DNA of 64,000 nt from CAYMPW01 sp964392725 (GCA_964392725.1 CAYMPW010000003.1:1-64000), one strand, 5' to 3'; positions 41,217 through 51,047 are shown, numbered from the stretch's first letter. Program-made: numbers and translations. The notes: generated from the letters alone by a model not told the origin.

Positions 41217-42581
41217 ATGGCATACGATAAAGATTTGACAGTCGAGCAGCGTCTCGAAATGGCTAAGAAGCCCGGTCAGGACGCCATGATTCTCCACAAG
41301 TTTTACGGTGGTAAAGTCGAGGTCGTTCCCAAAGCATGTGTAAGATCATTTGATGATTTTGCAATTTGGTATTCTCCCGGAGTAGCAGAACCCTGTAAGG
41401 ACATTGCAAAGAATCCTGATACAGTCTATGATCACACTTGGAAATGGAACACTGTAGCCGTCGTATCCGACGGAACCCGTGTTCTCGGCCTTGGAGACAT
41501 CGGACCCGAAGCAGCAATGCCTGTTATGGAAGGAAAAGCAATGCTTTTCAAATACCTCGGCGGAGTAGATTGTGTACCAATTTGTCTCGACACAAAGGAT
41601 CCTGAAAAAATCATCGAAACAGTAAGGCTCATGGCACCTTCATTCGGAGGTATCAACCTTGAAGATATTTCGAACCCCAAATGTTTCGACATTCTCGATG
41701 AACTCAGAGCAGACTGTAAGATTCCCGTATGGCACGATGATCAGCAGGGTACCGCAACAGTAGAAGTTGCAGGTGCAATCAATGCATTGAAACTCGTCGG
41801 TAAAAAGATCGAAGAAGCAGCAATCACCGTTATCGGCGCAGGTGCAGCATCTATCGCAATCACAAGACTTCTCCTTGCAACCGGATTCAAACCCGAAAAT
41901 CTTTGCATGTGTGATTCAAAAGGAATTCTCAACCAGGCTAGGGACGATATTGATAAAGAAAAGTTCAAGCAGAAATGGGAAATTTGCGAAAAGACCAACG
42001 GCGCAGGTAAAGTCGGTGGCATGAAAGAAGCAATGGAAGGCGCAGATATTGTTATCGCAGCATCCAAACCCGGACCTGGAACAATTCTCCCCGAATATGT
42101 AAAATCCATGGCAGATGACGCAGTTGTATTCGCAACAGCAAACCCAATTCCTGAGATTTGGCCTTGGGAAGCAAAAGACGCAGGATGTAAGGTATTTGCA
42201 ACCGGTCGTTCAGACTTCCCTAACCAGGTTAACAACTCTATGGGATTCCCTGCAATTTTCCGTGGTACACTCGATGTAAGAGCAAAGACAATTACAGACG
42301 ATATGTGTATCGCAGCAGCAAGAGAACTTGCAAAATGTGCAGAAGAGAAAGGACTCACCGAGGATTACATCATCCCCACAATGTCCGAATGGGAAGTTTT
42401 CCCCAGAGAAGCTGTTGCAGTTGCTCTTGAAGCACAGAGAAGCGGTGTAGCACGTCTTAACAAGCTTACCCGCCAGGAACTGTATGACCGTGCAGAGTAC
42501 ATGATCAAGAGATCAAGAGGACTCACATCCAAGATGATGGATGACGGTTATATTCAGGACTGCAGCTCTGCGTTCGAATAA
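41217..42581 (+). CDS. malic enzyme (oxaloacetate-decarboxylating malate dehydrogenase)
   Basis: A 454-residue NAD(P)-dependent malic enzyme. The short bacterial/archaeal form is shown by YSPGVAEPCKDI, GLGDIGPEAAMPVMEGKA, HDDQQGTA (metal and substrate residues) and the Rossmann VIGAGAASIAI. It converts malate to pyruvate and CO2. AAAGAGGA is upstream of the ATG. The C-terminus is extended by about 40 residues beyond the catalytic core, within the range of the family. Confidence 0.95.
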   Translation: MAYDKDLTVEQRLEMAKKPGQDAMILHKFYGGKVEVVPKACVRSFDDFAIWYSPGVAEPCKDIAKNPDTVYDHTWKWNTVAVVSDGTRVLGLGDIGPEAAMPVMEGKAMLFKYLGGVDCVPICLDTKDPEKIIETVRLMAPSFGGINLEDISNPKCFDILDELRADCKIPVWHDDQQGTATVEVAGAINALKLVGKKIEEAAITVIGAGAASIAITRLLLATGFKPENLCMCDSKGILNQARDDIDKEKFKQKWEICEKTNGAGKVGGMKEAMEGADIVIAASKPGPGTILPEYVKSMADDAVVFATANPIPEIWPWEAKDAGCKVFATGRSDFPNQVNNSMGFPAIFRGTLDVRAKTITDDMCIAAARELAKCAEEKGLTEDYIIPTMSEWEVFPREAVAVALEAQRSGVARLNKLTRQELYDRAEYMIKRSRGLTSKMMDDGYIQDCSSAFE

Positions 42582-42589
42582 ACAAATTA

Positions 42590-42613
42590 GGGGCTTCGGC
42601 CCCTTTTATTTTT
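42590..42613 (+). terminator. terminator of the malic enzyme gene
   Basis: GGGGC and GCCCC pair around a TTCG tetraloop (42590-42603) and are followed by TTTTATTTTTT, which runs into the end of the convergent flippase gene. Confidence 0.75.
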
Positions 42614-44108
42614 TCCTTTCTTCCATTGCACTATCATAGATGCCTTTGGGATTTACAGAATCTAAAACAAAGAGTATATCCTGTTTTGTGAGCCCACGCA
42701 CTATGAAAAGAATACAAAGATAGAATGCAATACTTGCAAGTCCTATCAAGATTAAAGTAAACAATCCTTGCGGGTCGAGATAATATTGCATGAAGTATGT
42801 AAAAGTCAAGGCAAGTACACCTGCGATAATATGTTTGTAAACATCTTTGAAGATTGGTACTATTCCTGATGTACGTTTTACAAGAAGAAGTAAAATAAGC
42901 AAGAAAATGAAACATCCGATTGACATACCTAATGAGGTTCCTGTTATTCCAAGTCCTGCAAGTTTGATACCGCCTATACTTTCAGGCGTAAGCAAAAGGA
43001 AGAGCCCCATTGTGAGGGATGCGTATATAATCGTGGCATTTCTGTATTCTTTTGTATTGTTTGTAGAATACAACAACTGAGTCATGATTCCAATGAGGAT
43101 GTTCAGATAAATCGTAATCGCCAAGATTGATAATGCATCTCCCGCGCCTATGTAAGAAGCACCAAGAAGCATCAAAGCTATTTCATTTCCAAATACAAAT
43201 ACAAAAATGACACACGGAATCAAAGCCATAGAAATATAACGTTGACTCGACCACAGTACTTCTTCTATTTTTTCAACATCTTTATTTTTTACAAGCTCAG
43301 AGAATTTAGGTAATAGAACATTGTTTAGAGCCAATCCCAATGCAGTAGCAGCGTAGACCAAACCCATGGCAGATGTATAATATCCTACATCCAAACTTCC
43401 ACAGAAATATTCGATAACCAATTTATCTACTAACGAGACACACAAAACCAAAGTGGTTCCAACAGCCAAAGGTTTTGCAAAATCTGCGTACACCCTCATC
43501 AGTTCGGGACGAACAATTTTTAATCCAAGTCCGCGAGCCATCCAAATTGCAACAATAAGTGAAGATATAATTCCAATAAGGTATGCTGTAGACAGAAGAG
43601 ATGCAGATGCACCAAAAATGGCAAACAATGCAAGGAACAAAGCTTTTACAAACGCGTCTACCGTCTGAATAACAGAAGATCTCCCTGCATCCAAACGGCC
43701 ATCGAATGTTGTAATAAGGACCCATGTAAAATCATACACCAAATAATATCCGAGGAATGAGAGGAGAATCCACATTCTTTCTCCGCTAAGGTCCTCTGTG
43801 TTAAACAAAATAAGATAGAACGCTGTGATTGCACAAAGCAATGTACAAAGAATAACTTTGATGGTAAGGTATGTTGACATACATACATTTTGATTATTTC
43901 CTTGTGAAACTGCTTTGATGTGTGCCGCACTAAATCCTAAATCGGTAAGAGTGTTGAATGTTCCAATAAGTGCCCAGCCCCACATCATAAGACCGTATTC
44001 ATCACCAACGTAACGTGTCATGATCATCAAGGACACAAAGGCAAAAATGGAGCCCATGGCACTTGTCAATGCCTTCATTACGAATTTGTGTGCAAAAATA
44101 CAATCCAC
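42606..44108 (-). CDS. polysaccharide/lipid-linked oligosaccharide flippase
   Basis: A 500-residue membrane protein with about 14 spans of the MOP/Wzx superfamily. KALTSAMGSIFAFVSLMIMTRYVG near the start matches archaeal flippases that turn lipid-linked glycans across the membrane. I used the GTG at 44108; an ATG at 44078 is in frame and the TATA-like TTTAAAATAG (44121-44130) does not decide. It opens the glycan region and reads toward malic enzyme, divergent from a glycosyltransferase. Confidence 0.85.
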   Translation of the reverse strand: MDCIFAHKFVMKALTSAMGSIFAFVSLMIMTRYVGDEYGLMMWGWALIGTFNTLTDLGFSAAHIKAVSQGNNQNVCMSTYLTIKVILCTLLCAITAFYLILFNTEDLSGERMWILLSFLGYYLVYDFTWVLITTFDGRLDAGRSSVIQTVDAFVKALFLALFAIFGASASLLSTAYLIGIISSLIVAIWMARGLGLKIVRPELMRVYADFAKPLAVGTTLVLCVSLVDKLVIEYFCGSLDVGYYTSAMGLVYAATALGLALNNVLLPKFSELVKNKDVEKIEEVLWSSQRYISMALIPCVIFVFVFGNEIALMLLGASYIGAGDALSILAITIYLNILIGIMTQLLYSTNNTKEYRNATIIYASLTMGLFLLLTPESIGGIKLAGLGITGTSLGMSIGCFIFLLILLLLVKRTSGIVPIFKDVYKHIIAGVLALTFTYFMQYYLDPQGLFTLILIGLASIAFYLCILFIVRGLTKQDILFVLDSVNPKGIYDSAMEERKK

Positions 44109-44216
44109 CCCGTATCTTATCTATTTTAAATGAAAATAAGATTATTTGAGAGATATATTTCAACGTACTTATATTGTCTCGGGAAAGTTATAAAATAGAA
44201 TTAGCACTAGGGTAAT

Positions 44217-45260
44217 TTGGAAGTGGTTCGGTTGAAAAAATTCAGCATAATTATTCCTGTGTATAACGGTGAGGCTTTTATAGAGCCATGTTTGAATTAT
44301 TTATCCGAACAAAATTATCCAAACATAGAAATTATTTTTGTCGTAGATCAGAAAACAACAGATAAAACGTTGGATATGATTGAATGTTACAAAGCAAATT
44401 TCGATGTAAAAGTATGTATTCAAACTGATAAAGGAAGATTGGGATTTGCCAGGAATCTGGGTCTTAAAGAATCAACAGGAGAAATTATTTGGTTTTTGGA
44501 TGTTGATGATCGTCCTTTCCCCACATTTTTAGAAGATATGTCTAGAATCCTCGAAGAAAATTCCGCAGATGTTGTTGCTTGTAATTTTTATCGTACGGAT
44601 TCCAGAGACCTTCCAGATTTTTCAAATTTAACTTTCACGGTGCAGAAATTAACGCGTGATGAAGCATTAATTGCACGTGCGGAAGAGAGATTTCCGGTCA
44701 CCGCATGGGCAAAAGTATACGATAGAAATTTTTTGTTGAAAACCGGAATCGAATATATTTCGGGCTTGTCCGAAGATGTAGATTATACATACCGCGTATT
44801 ATCTAAGGCAGACGTTGTTTGTTATTATAACAAACCTTTGTATTTGTATTATCAAAACACTGGATCAATATGTAACAGCAATCAAAACAATGAACGTGGA
44901 AAACGTGAAGTGGCAATTTATGAAGAGCTCGGTATATTTTTTGATGAAAACTATCCAGAGTTTGCAGAAACATTTCGTAAAAAAACAACTTTAACGCGTA
45001 TGAGATCCATGATTCACATGGATTATTCAACATTTAAGGAAATTTACAAAGAAGGTAATGTTCCAAAAGATGCAAAGAAGTATTACAGCGATCCTTTGAT
45101 TTTAGAAGCATTGTTGTTCAGAGCATGTCCTTACCTATATTACCATATGGCAAAATTTGTAATGAATAAAATTTATTATAAAAATAATGTAATGTATGAT
45201 GGTAGTATGGACGAAGGCATGGGCGATAAATTATTTTCTAAATTTTTTAGACCAAATTGA
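44217..45260 (+). CDS. family 2 glycosyltransferase
   Basis: A 347-residue GT2 enzyme: FSIIIPVYNGEAFIEPCL, the nucleotide-sugar site, FLDVDDRPFP with the DxD metal motif, and AWAKVYDRNFL typical of the GT-A core. The sugar is unknown. Start choice is uncertain: TTG 44217 fits the TATA box at about 44187-44196 (leaderless), while TTG 44232 has GGAAGTGG six bases upstream. It resembles the GT2 at 49569-50531. Confidence 0.88.
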   Translation: MEVVRLKKFSIIIPVYNGEAFIEPCLNYLSEQNYPNIEIIFVVDQKTTDKTLDMIECYKANFDVKVCIQTDKGRLGFARNLGLKESTGEIIWFLDVDDRPFPTFLEDMSRILEENSADVVACNFYRTDSRDLPDFSNLTFTVQKLTRDEALIARAEERFPVTAWAKVYDRNFLLKTGIEYISGLSEDVDYTYRVLSKADVVCYYNKPLYLYYQNTGSICNSNQNNERGKREVAIYEELGIFFDENYPEFAETFRKKTTLTRMRSMIHMDYSTFKEIYKEGNVPKDAKKYYSDPLILEALLFRACPYLYYHMAKFVMNKIYYKNNVMYDGSMDEGMGDKLFSKFFRPN

Positions 45261-45271
45261 GAGGGTTTTAA

Positions 45272-46201
45272 ATGAAAGCGATTTTAACAGGCGGATCAGG
45301 ATTCATCGCGAGTCACATCGCAGACAGACTTATAGACAACGGTTATGAAGTCATCGCAATTGATCGTACAGAATCAAACAATTCTCCAAATATTGAACAT
45401 CTGTTTGATAAATCAGGATTCAAGTATGTAAAATCAGACATTTCTAATTCTGAAAAACTCATTGAGCTGTCAAAAGATGCAGATATTATTTACCATCTTG
45501 CTGCAAATTCTGATATTAAATTGGGCGGTCAAAATCCCGATATTGATTTTAATAATACATTCCTCACAACTCGTTCCGTCTTAGAAGCTATGAGAGTAAA
45601 TAAGATTGAAAATATGTTTTTTTCCTCAACCTCTGCAGTTTATGGAGATAAACCTGGAATACGTATGACTGAAGACACTGGAGATTTAAGACCAATCTCA
45701 TATTATGGTGCATCCAAATTGGCATCAGAAGCATTGATTTCCGCATATTCATATATGTCTTCTTTCAATTCACTTGTTTTTAGATTCCCAAACGTTGTGG
45801 GACCTCGTTTAACACATGGTGTAATTTTTGATTTTATCAATAAATTAAAAGACAATCCAAAATCTCTAGAAATTCTAGGCAATGGAAAACAGAGTAAACA
45901 GTACGTATATGTTGAAGATTTAGCAGATGCGATTGTTCAATTCTCTAAAAAAATGCCAACGGGAATGGATATATTTAATATCTCTACGGAGTCTTTTACG
46001 ACCGTAAACGAGATTGCAGATCTTGTGTGTGAAGGAATGGGCTTGAAAGATGTAGAATACAAATACACAGGCGGATCCTGTGGTTGGAAAGGTGATGTGC
46101 CATCATTCGATTATTGCATAGATAAAGCAAAATCAAATGGCTGGACATTTAAATACGATTCTACAGGATCTGTCAGAAAGACAATTGAGTGTGTTTTATG
46201 A
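45272..46201 (+). CDS. NAD-dependent sugar nucleotide epimerase/dehydratase
   Basis: A 309-residue extended SDR: GGSGFIASHIADRLI at the start (NAD site), YHLAANSDIK, SSTSAVYGD and the catalytic YYGASK. The C-terminal part has KQYVYVEDLADAI typical of UDP-glucose 4-epimerase-like enzymes. It supplies a modified sugar nucleotide for the glycosyltransferases around it; the exact sugar cannot be told. It overlaps the next gene as ATGA. Confidence 0.88.
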   Translation: MKAILTGGSGFIASHIADRLIDNGYEVIAIDRTESNNSPNIEHLFDKSGFKYVKSDISNSEKLIELSKDADIIYHLAANSDIKLGGQNPDIDFNNTFLTTRSVLEAMRVNKIENMFFSSTSAVYGDKPGIRMTEDTGDLRPISYYGASKLASEALISAYSYMSSFNSLVFRFPNVVGPRLTHGVIFDFINKLKDNPKSLEILGNGKQSKQYVYVEDLADAIVQFSKKMPTGMDIFNISTESFTTVNEIADLVCEGMGLKDVEYKYTGGSCGWKGDVPSFDYCIDKAKSNGWTFKYDSTGSVRKTIECVL

Positions 46202-47238
46202 GCAAGTCTGAAAAATCCGTGGTCTTGCTTAGAAGACCAAAAGAAAGTTCAACTCAAACAACCGGAATTGGTGTATATTCAGAACTTTTGGAGGGGGTTA
46301 TCCTTTCAAAAGGTGCGAAATTACATAGAGAATATTGTAAAATGGACTTTAAAAATGGATTTTTTAGTTTTTTGTTTGATGGTTTGGTTAGACCATCTTT
46401 AAACATGTTTAAAAATCGTAATAATTACGATGTATATCATGCAACTGATGATTTATGCGGTTTCCATCTGTCACATGTTAAAGGAAAAAAGATTGTTACA
46501 ATACACCATGTGGTTTCTACCGAAGGCGACGGCAGATCACTCTACATTTGGTTTTGGAAAAAAACCGCTAAAAAGATTATGAAATATGCAGATGTTATAT
46601 TATCTATATCGCCGCAAACAACATCTGAATTAATCGAATATGGGTTTGATAAAAATAAAATCGTTACATTCTACAACCCAATTCGTTCTATCTATTATGA
46701 TATGGATATAAAACCAGAATTCAGAATTGGTTGTATTGGTGAATTTGTTCCACGTAAAAATTTTGCAGCAGCACTATCTGTTTTTTCAAAAATAATAAAT
46801 GTTCCAGGTTTTGAAAATCTTCGTATGACTGTATGTGGAAAAGGAATGTTAAACAATGAAATCCATGAGTTGGCAGAATCCCTAAATATTGTTTCAAATA
46901 TTGATTTTGTATCTGGTTTATCTGAAGATGAAATCGTTACACTGTACAATTCGATTTCAGTTCTTTTAACATCATCTCTTCACGAGGGCCTGGGCCTTAC
47001 AACATTGGAAGCACAAAAATGTGGCACCCCTGTTGTATATTTTGATTATGCAGACATCCCCTCAGATGTTGTCTGTAAAGCAGTACCTTGCAAAGATGAA
47101 GATGATATGGTTTCCAATATTATCAAGCTCTTTGAAAATGAAGATTTTAGAAAATCCACAATCAACTCTGCTAAAGAGTATGCAGATTCATTTGGTTCTG
47201 ATTTCTCTGAAAATATTGCTAAAGTGTATGAGTTATAA
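46198..47238 (+). CDS. family 4-type glycosyltransferase
   Basis: A 346-residue GT-B enzyme. The N-terminal domain has TGIGVYSELLEG, and the C-terminal domain has GCIGEFVPRKNFAAAL and SSLHEGLGLTTLEAQKCGTPVV, which contains the E-x7-E motif of retaining GT4 enzymes. The ATG at 46198 overlaps the epimerase stop and is preferred to the GTG three codons earlier. Its stop codon abuts the end of the convergent ectodomain gene with no spacer. Confidence 0.85.
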   Translation: MSKSEKSVVLLRRPKESSTQTTGIGVYSELLEGVILSKGAKLHREYCKMDFKNGFFSFLFDGLVRPSLNMFKNRNNYDVYHATDDLCGFHLSHVKGKKIVTIHHVVSTEGDGRSLYIWFWKKTAKKIMKYADVILSISPQTTSELIEYGFDKNKIVTFYNPIRSIYYDMDIKPEFRIGCIGEFVPRKNFAAALSVFSKIINVPGFENLRMTVCGKGMLNNEIHELAESLNIVSNIDFVSGLSEDEIVTLYNSISVLLTSSLHEGLGLTTLEAQKCGTPVVYFDYADIPSDVVCKAVPCKDEDDMVSNIIKLFENEDFRKSTINSAKEYADSFGSDFSENIAKVYEL

Positions 47239-48237
47239 TCATATTTTACACACATCTATTGCAACAAAATGCATAAGGCCCATGTGCATGAATACCGTTG
47301 TTTTTCCTTGTTCAACTTTTATTTTTCCAGAATTGTTTCCAATAACAGTACTAGAGTTTGTATGATCAATTACTGTTGTTTGATAGGTTACTCCCGCAGC
47401 AACGAGATATACGAGAGTAATTACACTTTCTGATGTAAGATTGCCTCCAAATACAACAAGCATTCCTGAGCCATTATAATATTTTGAAACAGTTACTGAA
47501 CTATATCCATTTTTTGAAAAATCAAAACTTAAACAATTGTTTATCTTATTTGGATTCACTCCAGATTTACAATCATTGAAGTATATTCCAAGATAATTCG
47601 TGAGTGTATTTTCAGGAGTGTTATGTGCCCACATAGATTCATCAGAGTTATTTACTGCACCCTCTACTCCAAAAATATTCTCACTGAATTTCTCACATTC
47701 TGTAATTGTCCCATCAGAATTAGAGATATTTTTTCCAATGGTCTCTCCACTCCAATATACAATTCCGCCTATCGATAACCATTCATTAAAAAGGGAGTCC
47801 GGAGACCCATCATATACTTCTTCGGGCAAGAATCCCATGATGAATACGATTGCACTGTTACTCTGTCCACGTTCAATATCTGTTTGAATTTGTGTTACCA
47901 ATTGATCTGTATTTATCGTTTGAAGTTCAAGATTGCTGCGTTCAAAGAGGTATGTTGCTCTGTAGACAAGATCATTTTGATACGATTCTGGGTATATATG
48001 TTCCCTTTCAGAATCAAAATAAATATAATACGAATCTAAATCATATTCATTTCCATTATTTAATGAAGTCAATGAATATTTTGCTGATATATTTGTGTCA
48101 ATGTTATAATCAACAATTCCATCTCCATTTTCTACAGAGAGCGTACTATATTTTTCCGAATCAAATACAATTACCTGGCCAATGAGGATAATCAATACAA
48201 TAGCTGCTACAACTGCTATAGAAAAATCAATTTTCAT
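47239..48237 (-). CDS. membrane-anchored ectodomain protein, copy 1 of a two-gene module
   Basis: A 332-residue protein with one N-terminal span (about 6-26) and an acidic, Asn/Ser-rich ectodomain with many NxS/T sequons. Segments YIYFDSE, SAIVFIMGFLPEEVYDGSPDSL, WLSIGGIVYWSGETIGK and GMLVVFGGNL resemble a class I glutamine-amidotransferase-like fold. It is paralogous to the protein at 58769-59752 (compare VIFASGTLPDTVYNGTSDSL and WLNEGGKVVWTCDPFGK). Both follow a GT-C gene with an overlap of 11-13 bases. No function is known; it probably sits outside the membrane as partner of the transferase. Confidence 0.7.
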   Translation of the reverse strand: MKIDFSIAVVAAIVLIILIGQVIVFDSEKYSTLSVENGDGIVDYNIDTNISAKYSLTSLNNGNEYDLDSYYIYFDSEREHIYPESYQNDLVYRATYLFERSNLELQTINTDQLVTQIQTDIERGQSNSAIVFIMGFLPEEVYDGSPDSLFNEWLSIGGIVYWSGETIGKNISNSDGTITECEKFSENIFGVEGAVNNSDESMWAHNTPENTLTNYLGIYFNDCKSGVNPNKINNCLSFDFSKNGYSSVTVSKYYNGSGMLVVFGGNLTSESVITLVYLVAAGVTYQTTVIDHTNSSTVIGNNSGKIKVEQGKTTVFMHMGLMHFVAIDVCKI

Positions 48238-49555
48238 TCTTCACCTCTCTGTTACGAATATATTCAACGATTGGAATTGCTACAATGAGTAAAGCGGGTA
48301 TGAATTTTATGTGTTTTGTAATTCCTTCTATGATATTGGAGAAGAATGAAAGATTATTTGAAAGATTTACCAAATTTTCTACATTAATCAGGGTTGTGTA
48401 CTCTGCAAGGGGGAGAATAAATCTAATTCCTTCCCACGAAATAACAGCAATAAAGAAGATTGCTGTGAAGAGTTTGTATTTCGTCATAGTCAATTTATCC
48501 CACGATATTTGCATCAAAACAAATGGGATGATTAAGAGGGCATATTGTGGATTTGCTGGAGCAAAATACCACATTAATATGAGGGCAATGCTGAATGTAA
48601 CGCATTCAATAAATTTTCTATCTTGATCTTCTTTTGAAGAATACATGTGGTACATCAAATATAATATGCCGATAGCAATGAATGGTACAGCATACAATAT
48701 ATTGCTCCAATCAAGGAAATTAGTTGTATGCTGTGAAAGATCTTCAACCCGTGAAAAGAGAAACGTAAAGCTTTCTATAAATTCTCCGTTTTTAATCACT
48801 CCTATGTATGTAACGATAACTCCAAGTGCAAAACCTGTGAATAATTTTAAACTATTGTAGAATTTATCTGTTAATCCATGGTTTACATTCAAGAGATACA
48901 TCAAAAGAATTGGACATATAATCAAAGGAATTTGTTTCAAAGCTACAGCAAGCCCAATGCTTATTCCAACCAATAAGAATTTACGATCCAGTGCGGCCAA
49001 GATTGAAATTAGCATAAGAAGAATAACAATTGATTCGAATTGGCACTGTACTGCAGTATTCCAAACCATCAAGGGACAAAATATCCACAGAAATGTTACA
49101 AGTTTTGATTTATTTTTATCTGTGAATCTCCTTGTAATCTGATACAAGATATACCCAGATGCGATATGTGCCAAAATTAAAGGAAGTTTAATCATCGTGT
49201 TGAAAAATGGTGATGTAATTGTATTATTACAAAACTCTAACGTCGACGAGTGAATATATAAGTTAACAGAACCAAGTTCTGAAACTCCAATCTGATTAAA
49301 AAATTCTGCAAGAATGGCTAAAAAAGAACCCCATGCAGGAGAATACCAATATGTTGCTGTTTCATACAATGTTTCTCCGCCGTTAATTCCCTCAATGGTG
49401 GCGTACCAAAAAGCCATGTCGTATTCCGTGGAGGTGTATGGAGCAAGAATAAGTTCAAGAATTAAACCAAATAATAAGATGTATATGATGGATTTTTGTT
49501 GAATTATCCAGTCGTCAACTTTACATATCAATAATGCAACACGACTTTCTCTCAG
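48227..49555 (-). CDS. GT-C multispan glycosyltransferase, copy 1, apparent CTG start
   Basis: A polytopic protein of about 442 residues with 10-12 spans. STEYDMAFWYATIEGI followed by LYETATYWYSPAWGSF places an aspartate in the first outer loop as in PIG-M/mannosyltransferase-type GT-C enzymes that use lipid-phosphate sugars. Its paralogue at 57402-58781 has the same pattern. No ATG lies near the start: a consensus ribosome site AAAGGAGG (49563-49570) is seven bases before an in-frame CTG at 49555; a TTG at 49531 has no such site. I favour CTG. It overlaps the ectodomain gene downstream. Confidence 0.72.
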   Translation of the reverse strand: MRESRVALLICKVDDWIIQQKSIIYILLFGLILELILAPYTSTEYDMAFWYATIEGINGGETLYETATYWYSPAWGSFLAILAEFFNQIGVSELGSVNLYIHSSTLEFCNNTITSPFFNTMIKLPLILAHIASGYILYQITRRFTDKNKSKLVTFLWIFCPLMVWNTAVQCQFESIVILLMLISILAALDRKFLLVGISIGLAVALKQIPLIICPILLMYLLNVNHGLTDKFYNSLKLFTGFALGVIVTYIGVIKNGEFIESFTFLFSRVEDLSQHTTNFLDWSNILYAVPFIAIGILYLMYHMYSSKEDQDRKFIECVTFSIALILMWYFAPANPQYALLIIPFVLMQISWDKLTMTKYKLFTAIFFIAVISWEGIRFILPLAEYTTLINVENLVNLSNNLSFFSNIIEGITKHIKFIPALLIVAIPIVEYIRNREVKNEN

Positions 49556-49568
49556 TGTTATACCTCCT

Positions 49569-50531
49569 TTATGTATGGTTTTTAGAAATAATACGTTTTA
49601 AGAAACTACCAACACGGGCTGCGTAATAGTATAGTACAGGTGAAATTTTTAACAGTTTAAATCTTAATTTTTTATCATCCTGAAGATATTTTTCAATTCT
49701 TTCATTAAAATCAGAATCATTATAGCATTCTATAAATTCGCACAATTTGCGATGAATATTTTCGTTTAAGATATATATTATTGCGCATTTTGAAAATTCA
49801 AAATTGATTTCCGGATATTGTGAGTTTACAAGATCCATCAAATTCATATAGATACGTGCACGCGCAAGGGGAACTCTTCTGTAATCACTAGGCGATACAC
49901 AAGGGCGATAATTGTACAGTGGACAATCATAATATGCGATTTTTTCTGTGTGTAAAATACTTCTAATTACAAAATCAGTATCTTCTGCCACATTAGTGGG
50001 CGCATATCTAAGATTGTTGTCGTTTAAAAATTTCTTACGCGCAAACCATGTCCAGGGCATACCCGCAATCCTTCCAGAAATGACGTCCACAAGTGCTTTT
50101 TCAGCAGGTATTATACAATCTGAATATGTCTTAGTTGAATCCCAATTTGGTAATTTGGACGCGTCTCTCGTATATGAGCAACAGACAAGATCTGTATCAT
50201 ATTTTGCTTGTATACGTACAAACTCTTTCAAAGCATTCGGTGAAACATAATCATCAGCATCAACAAAATATACAAAATCGTTTTTTGCATTATCTATGCC
50301 TATATTACGTGCTCCACTTGCACGAAGGTCATCATTTTGAATATAAAATGTACATTTTGAATATGTATCACATATTTGTTTTACGCATTCAATACTATTA
50401 TCCGAGGATCTTTGATCAACAACAAATATTATTTCATATTCATCATAGTCAAAATTAATTACATTTTCAACGTTCTTCGGTAAAATTTGTTCTCCGTTGT
50501 ATACGGGTATGATAACACTAACCGAAGTCAT
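49569..50531 (-). CDS. family 2 glycosyltransferase
   Basis: A 320-residue GT2: SVSVIIPVYNGEQILPKNV, the Asp-rich VYFVDADDYVSP with DxD, GMPWTWFARKKFL, and NVAEDTDFVIRS, all as in cell-surface GT2 enzymes. The ATG at 50531 has GTGAGG upstream; a GTG at 50543 is in frame. Its stop codon overlaps the ribosome site of the GT-C gene, so the three genes 50531-47239 form one unit. Confidence 0.87.
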   Translation of the reverse strand: MTSVSVIIPVYNGEQILPKNVENVINFDYDEYEIIFVVDQRSSDNSIECVKQICDTYSKCTFYIQNDDLRASGARNIGIDNAKNDFVYFVDADDYVSPNALKEFVRIQAKYDTDLVCCSYTRDASKLPNWDSTKTYSDCIIPAEKALVDVISGRIAGMPWTWFARKKFLNDNNLRYAPTNVAEDTDFVIRSILHTEKIAYYDCPLYNYRPCVSPSDYRRVPLARARIYMNLMDLVNSQYPEINFEFSKCAIIYILNENIHRKLCEFIECYNDSDFNERIEKYLQDDKKLRFKLLKISPVLYYYAARVGSFLKRIISKNHT

Positions 50532-50557
50532 AAGATTCCTCACGGGGTAAAAGTATT

Positions 50558-50587
50558 ATGCTTTAAGCCGTGGAAGGCTTAAAGCAT
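50558..50587 (-). terminator. terminator of the zinc-ribbon/EF-1beta operon
   Basis: Perfect 12-base arms ATGCTTTAAGCC and GGCTTAAAGCAT around a six-base loop, located 13 bases after the EF-1beta stop codon on the minus strand and just before the GT2 gene. Confidence 0.7.
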
Positions 50588-50600
50588 ATTTTGTGTGTAA

Positions 50601-50870
50601 TCAAACAACAGTGTTTGAAACACATTCAACGTTCTCGATTCCTTCAAGGGATCCGAGTGCGTTTTCGAGTTTGCTACCGACTTCTTCGTCGGAGTCGTCA
50701 ATGAGGAAACCTGCGTTGACTTTCATGAGTCCGAATGCAACAGGTGCAATGCTTGACTCGAGAAGTTTGACTCCTTCGGGCAAGATTTCGGAAAGTTTTG
50801 CGATGATTGCATCGAGATTTACATCGGTGCTTTCAGGCATAAGATCGTAAGATGCTGCAATTTGTCCCAT
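50601..50870 (-). CDS. ef1b: translation elongation factor EF-1 beta
   Basis: An 89-residue archaeal EF1B guanine-exchange domain: SYDLMPESTDVNLDAIIAKL at the start, IAPVAFGLMKVNAGFLIDD in the middle and the closing ENVECVSNTVV. It reloads EF-1alpha with GTP. AAGGTG precedes the ATG, which is nine bases after the zinc-ribbon gene. Confidence 0.95.
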   Translation of the reverse strand: MGQIAASYDLMPESTDVNLDAIIAKLSEILPEGVKLLESSIAPVAFGLMKVNAGFLIDDSDEEVGSKLENALGSLEGIENVECVSNTVV

Positions 50871-50879
50871 TGTTACACC

Positions 50880-51047
50880 TTAAGGTCCCATGAATCCGCA
50901 TTTGGGGCATTCGTATGAAATACCCTGGTCACGACACTGGTCGCACCTTCCGATTTCATACTCGCCGCACTGAGGGCATTTGAAGAAAGTGTTCCCAGGT
51001 CCGAGAAGCCTCTTTCCGCATGAAGAGCATATTTTATCAGCTACCAT
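50880..51047 (-). CDS. small zinc-ribbon RNA-binding-type protein
   Basis: A 55-residue protein with four CxxC knuckles: ICSSCGK, KCPQCGE, RCDQCRD and ECPKCGFMGP. This is the archaeal short zinc-ribbon family encoded beside EF-1beta in many euryarchaea and thought to bind RNA. The ATG is at 51047 and the stop at 50880-50882. It is below common gene-finding length limits. Confidence 0.85.
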   Translation of the reverse strand: MVADKICSSCGKRLLGPGNTFFKCPQCGEYEIGRCDQCRDQGISYECPKCGFMGP

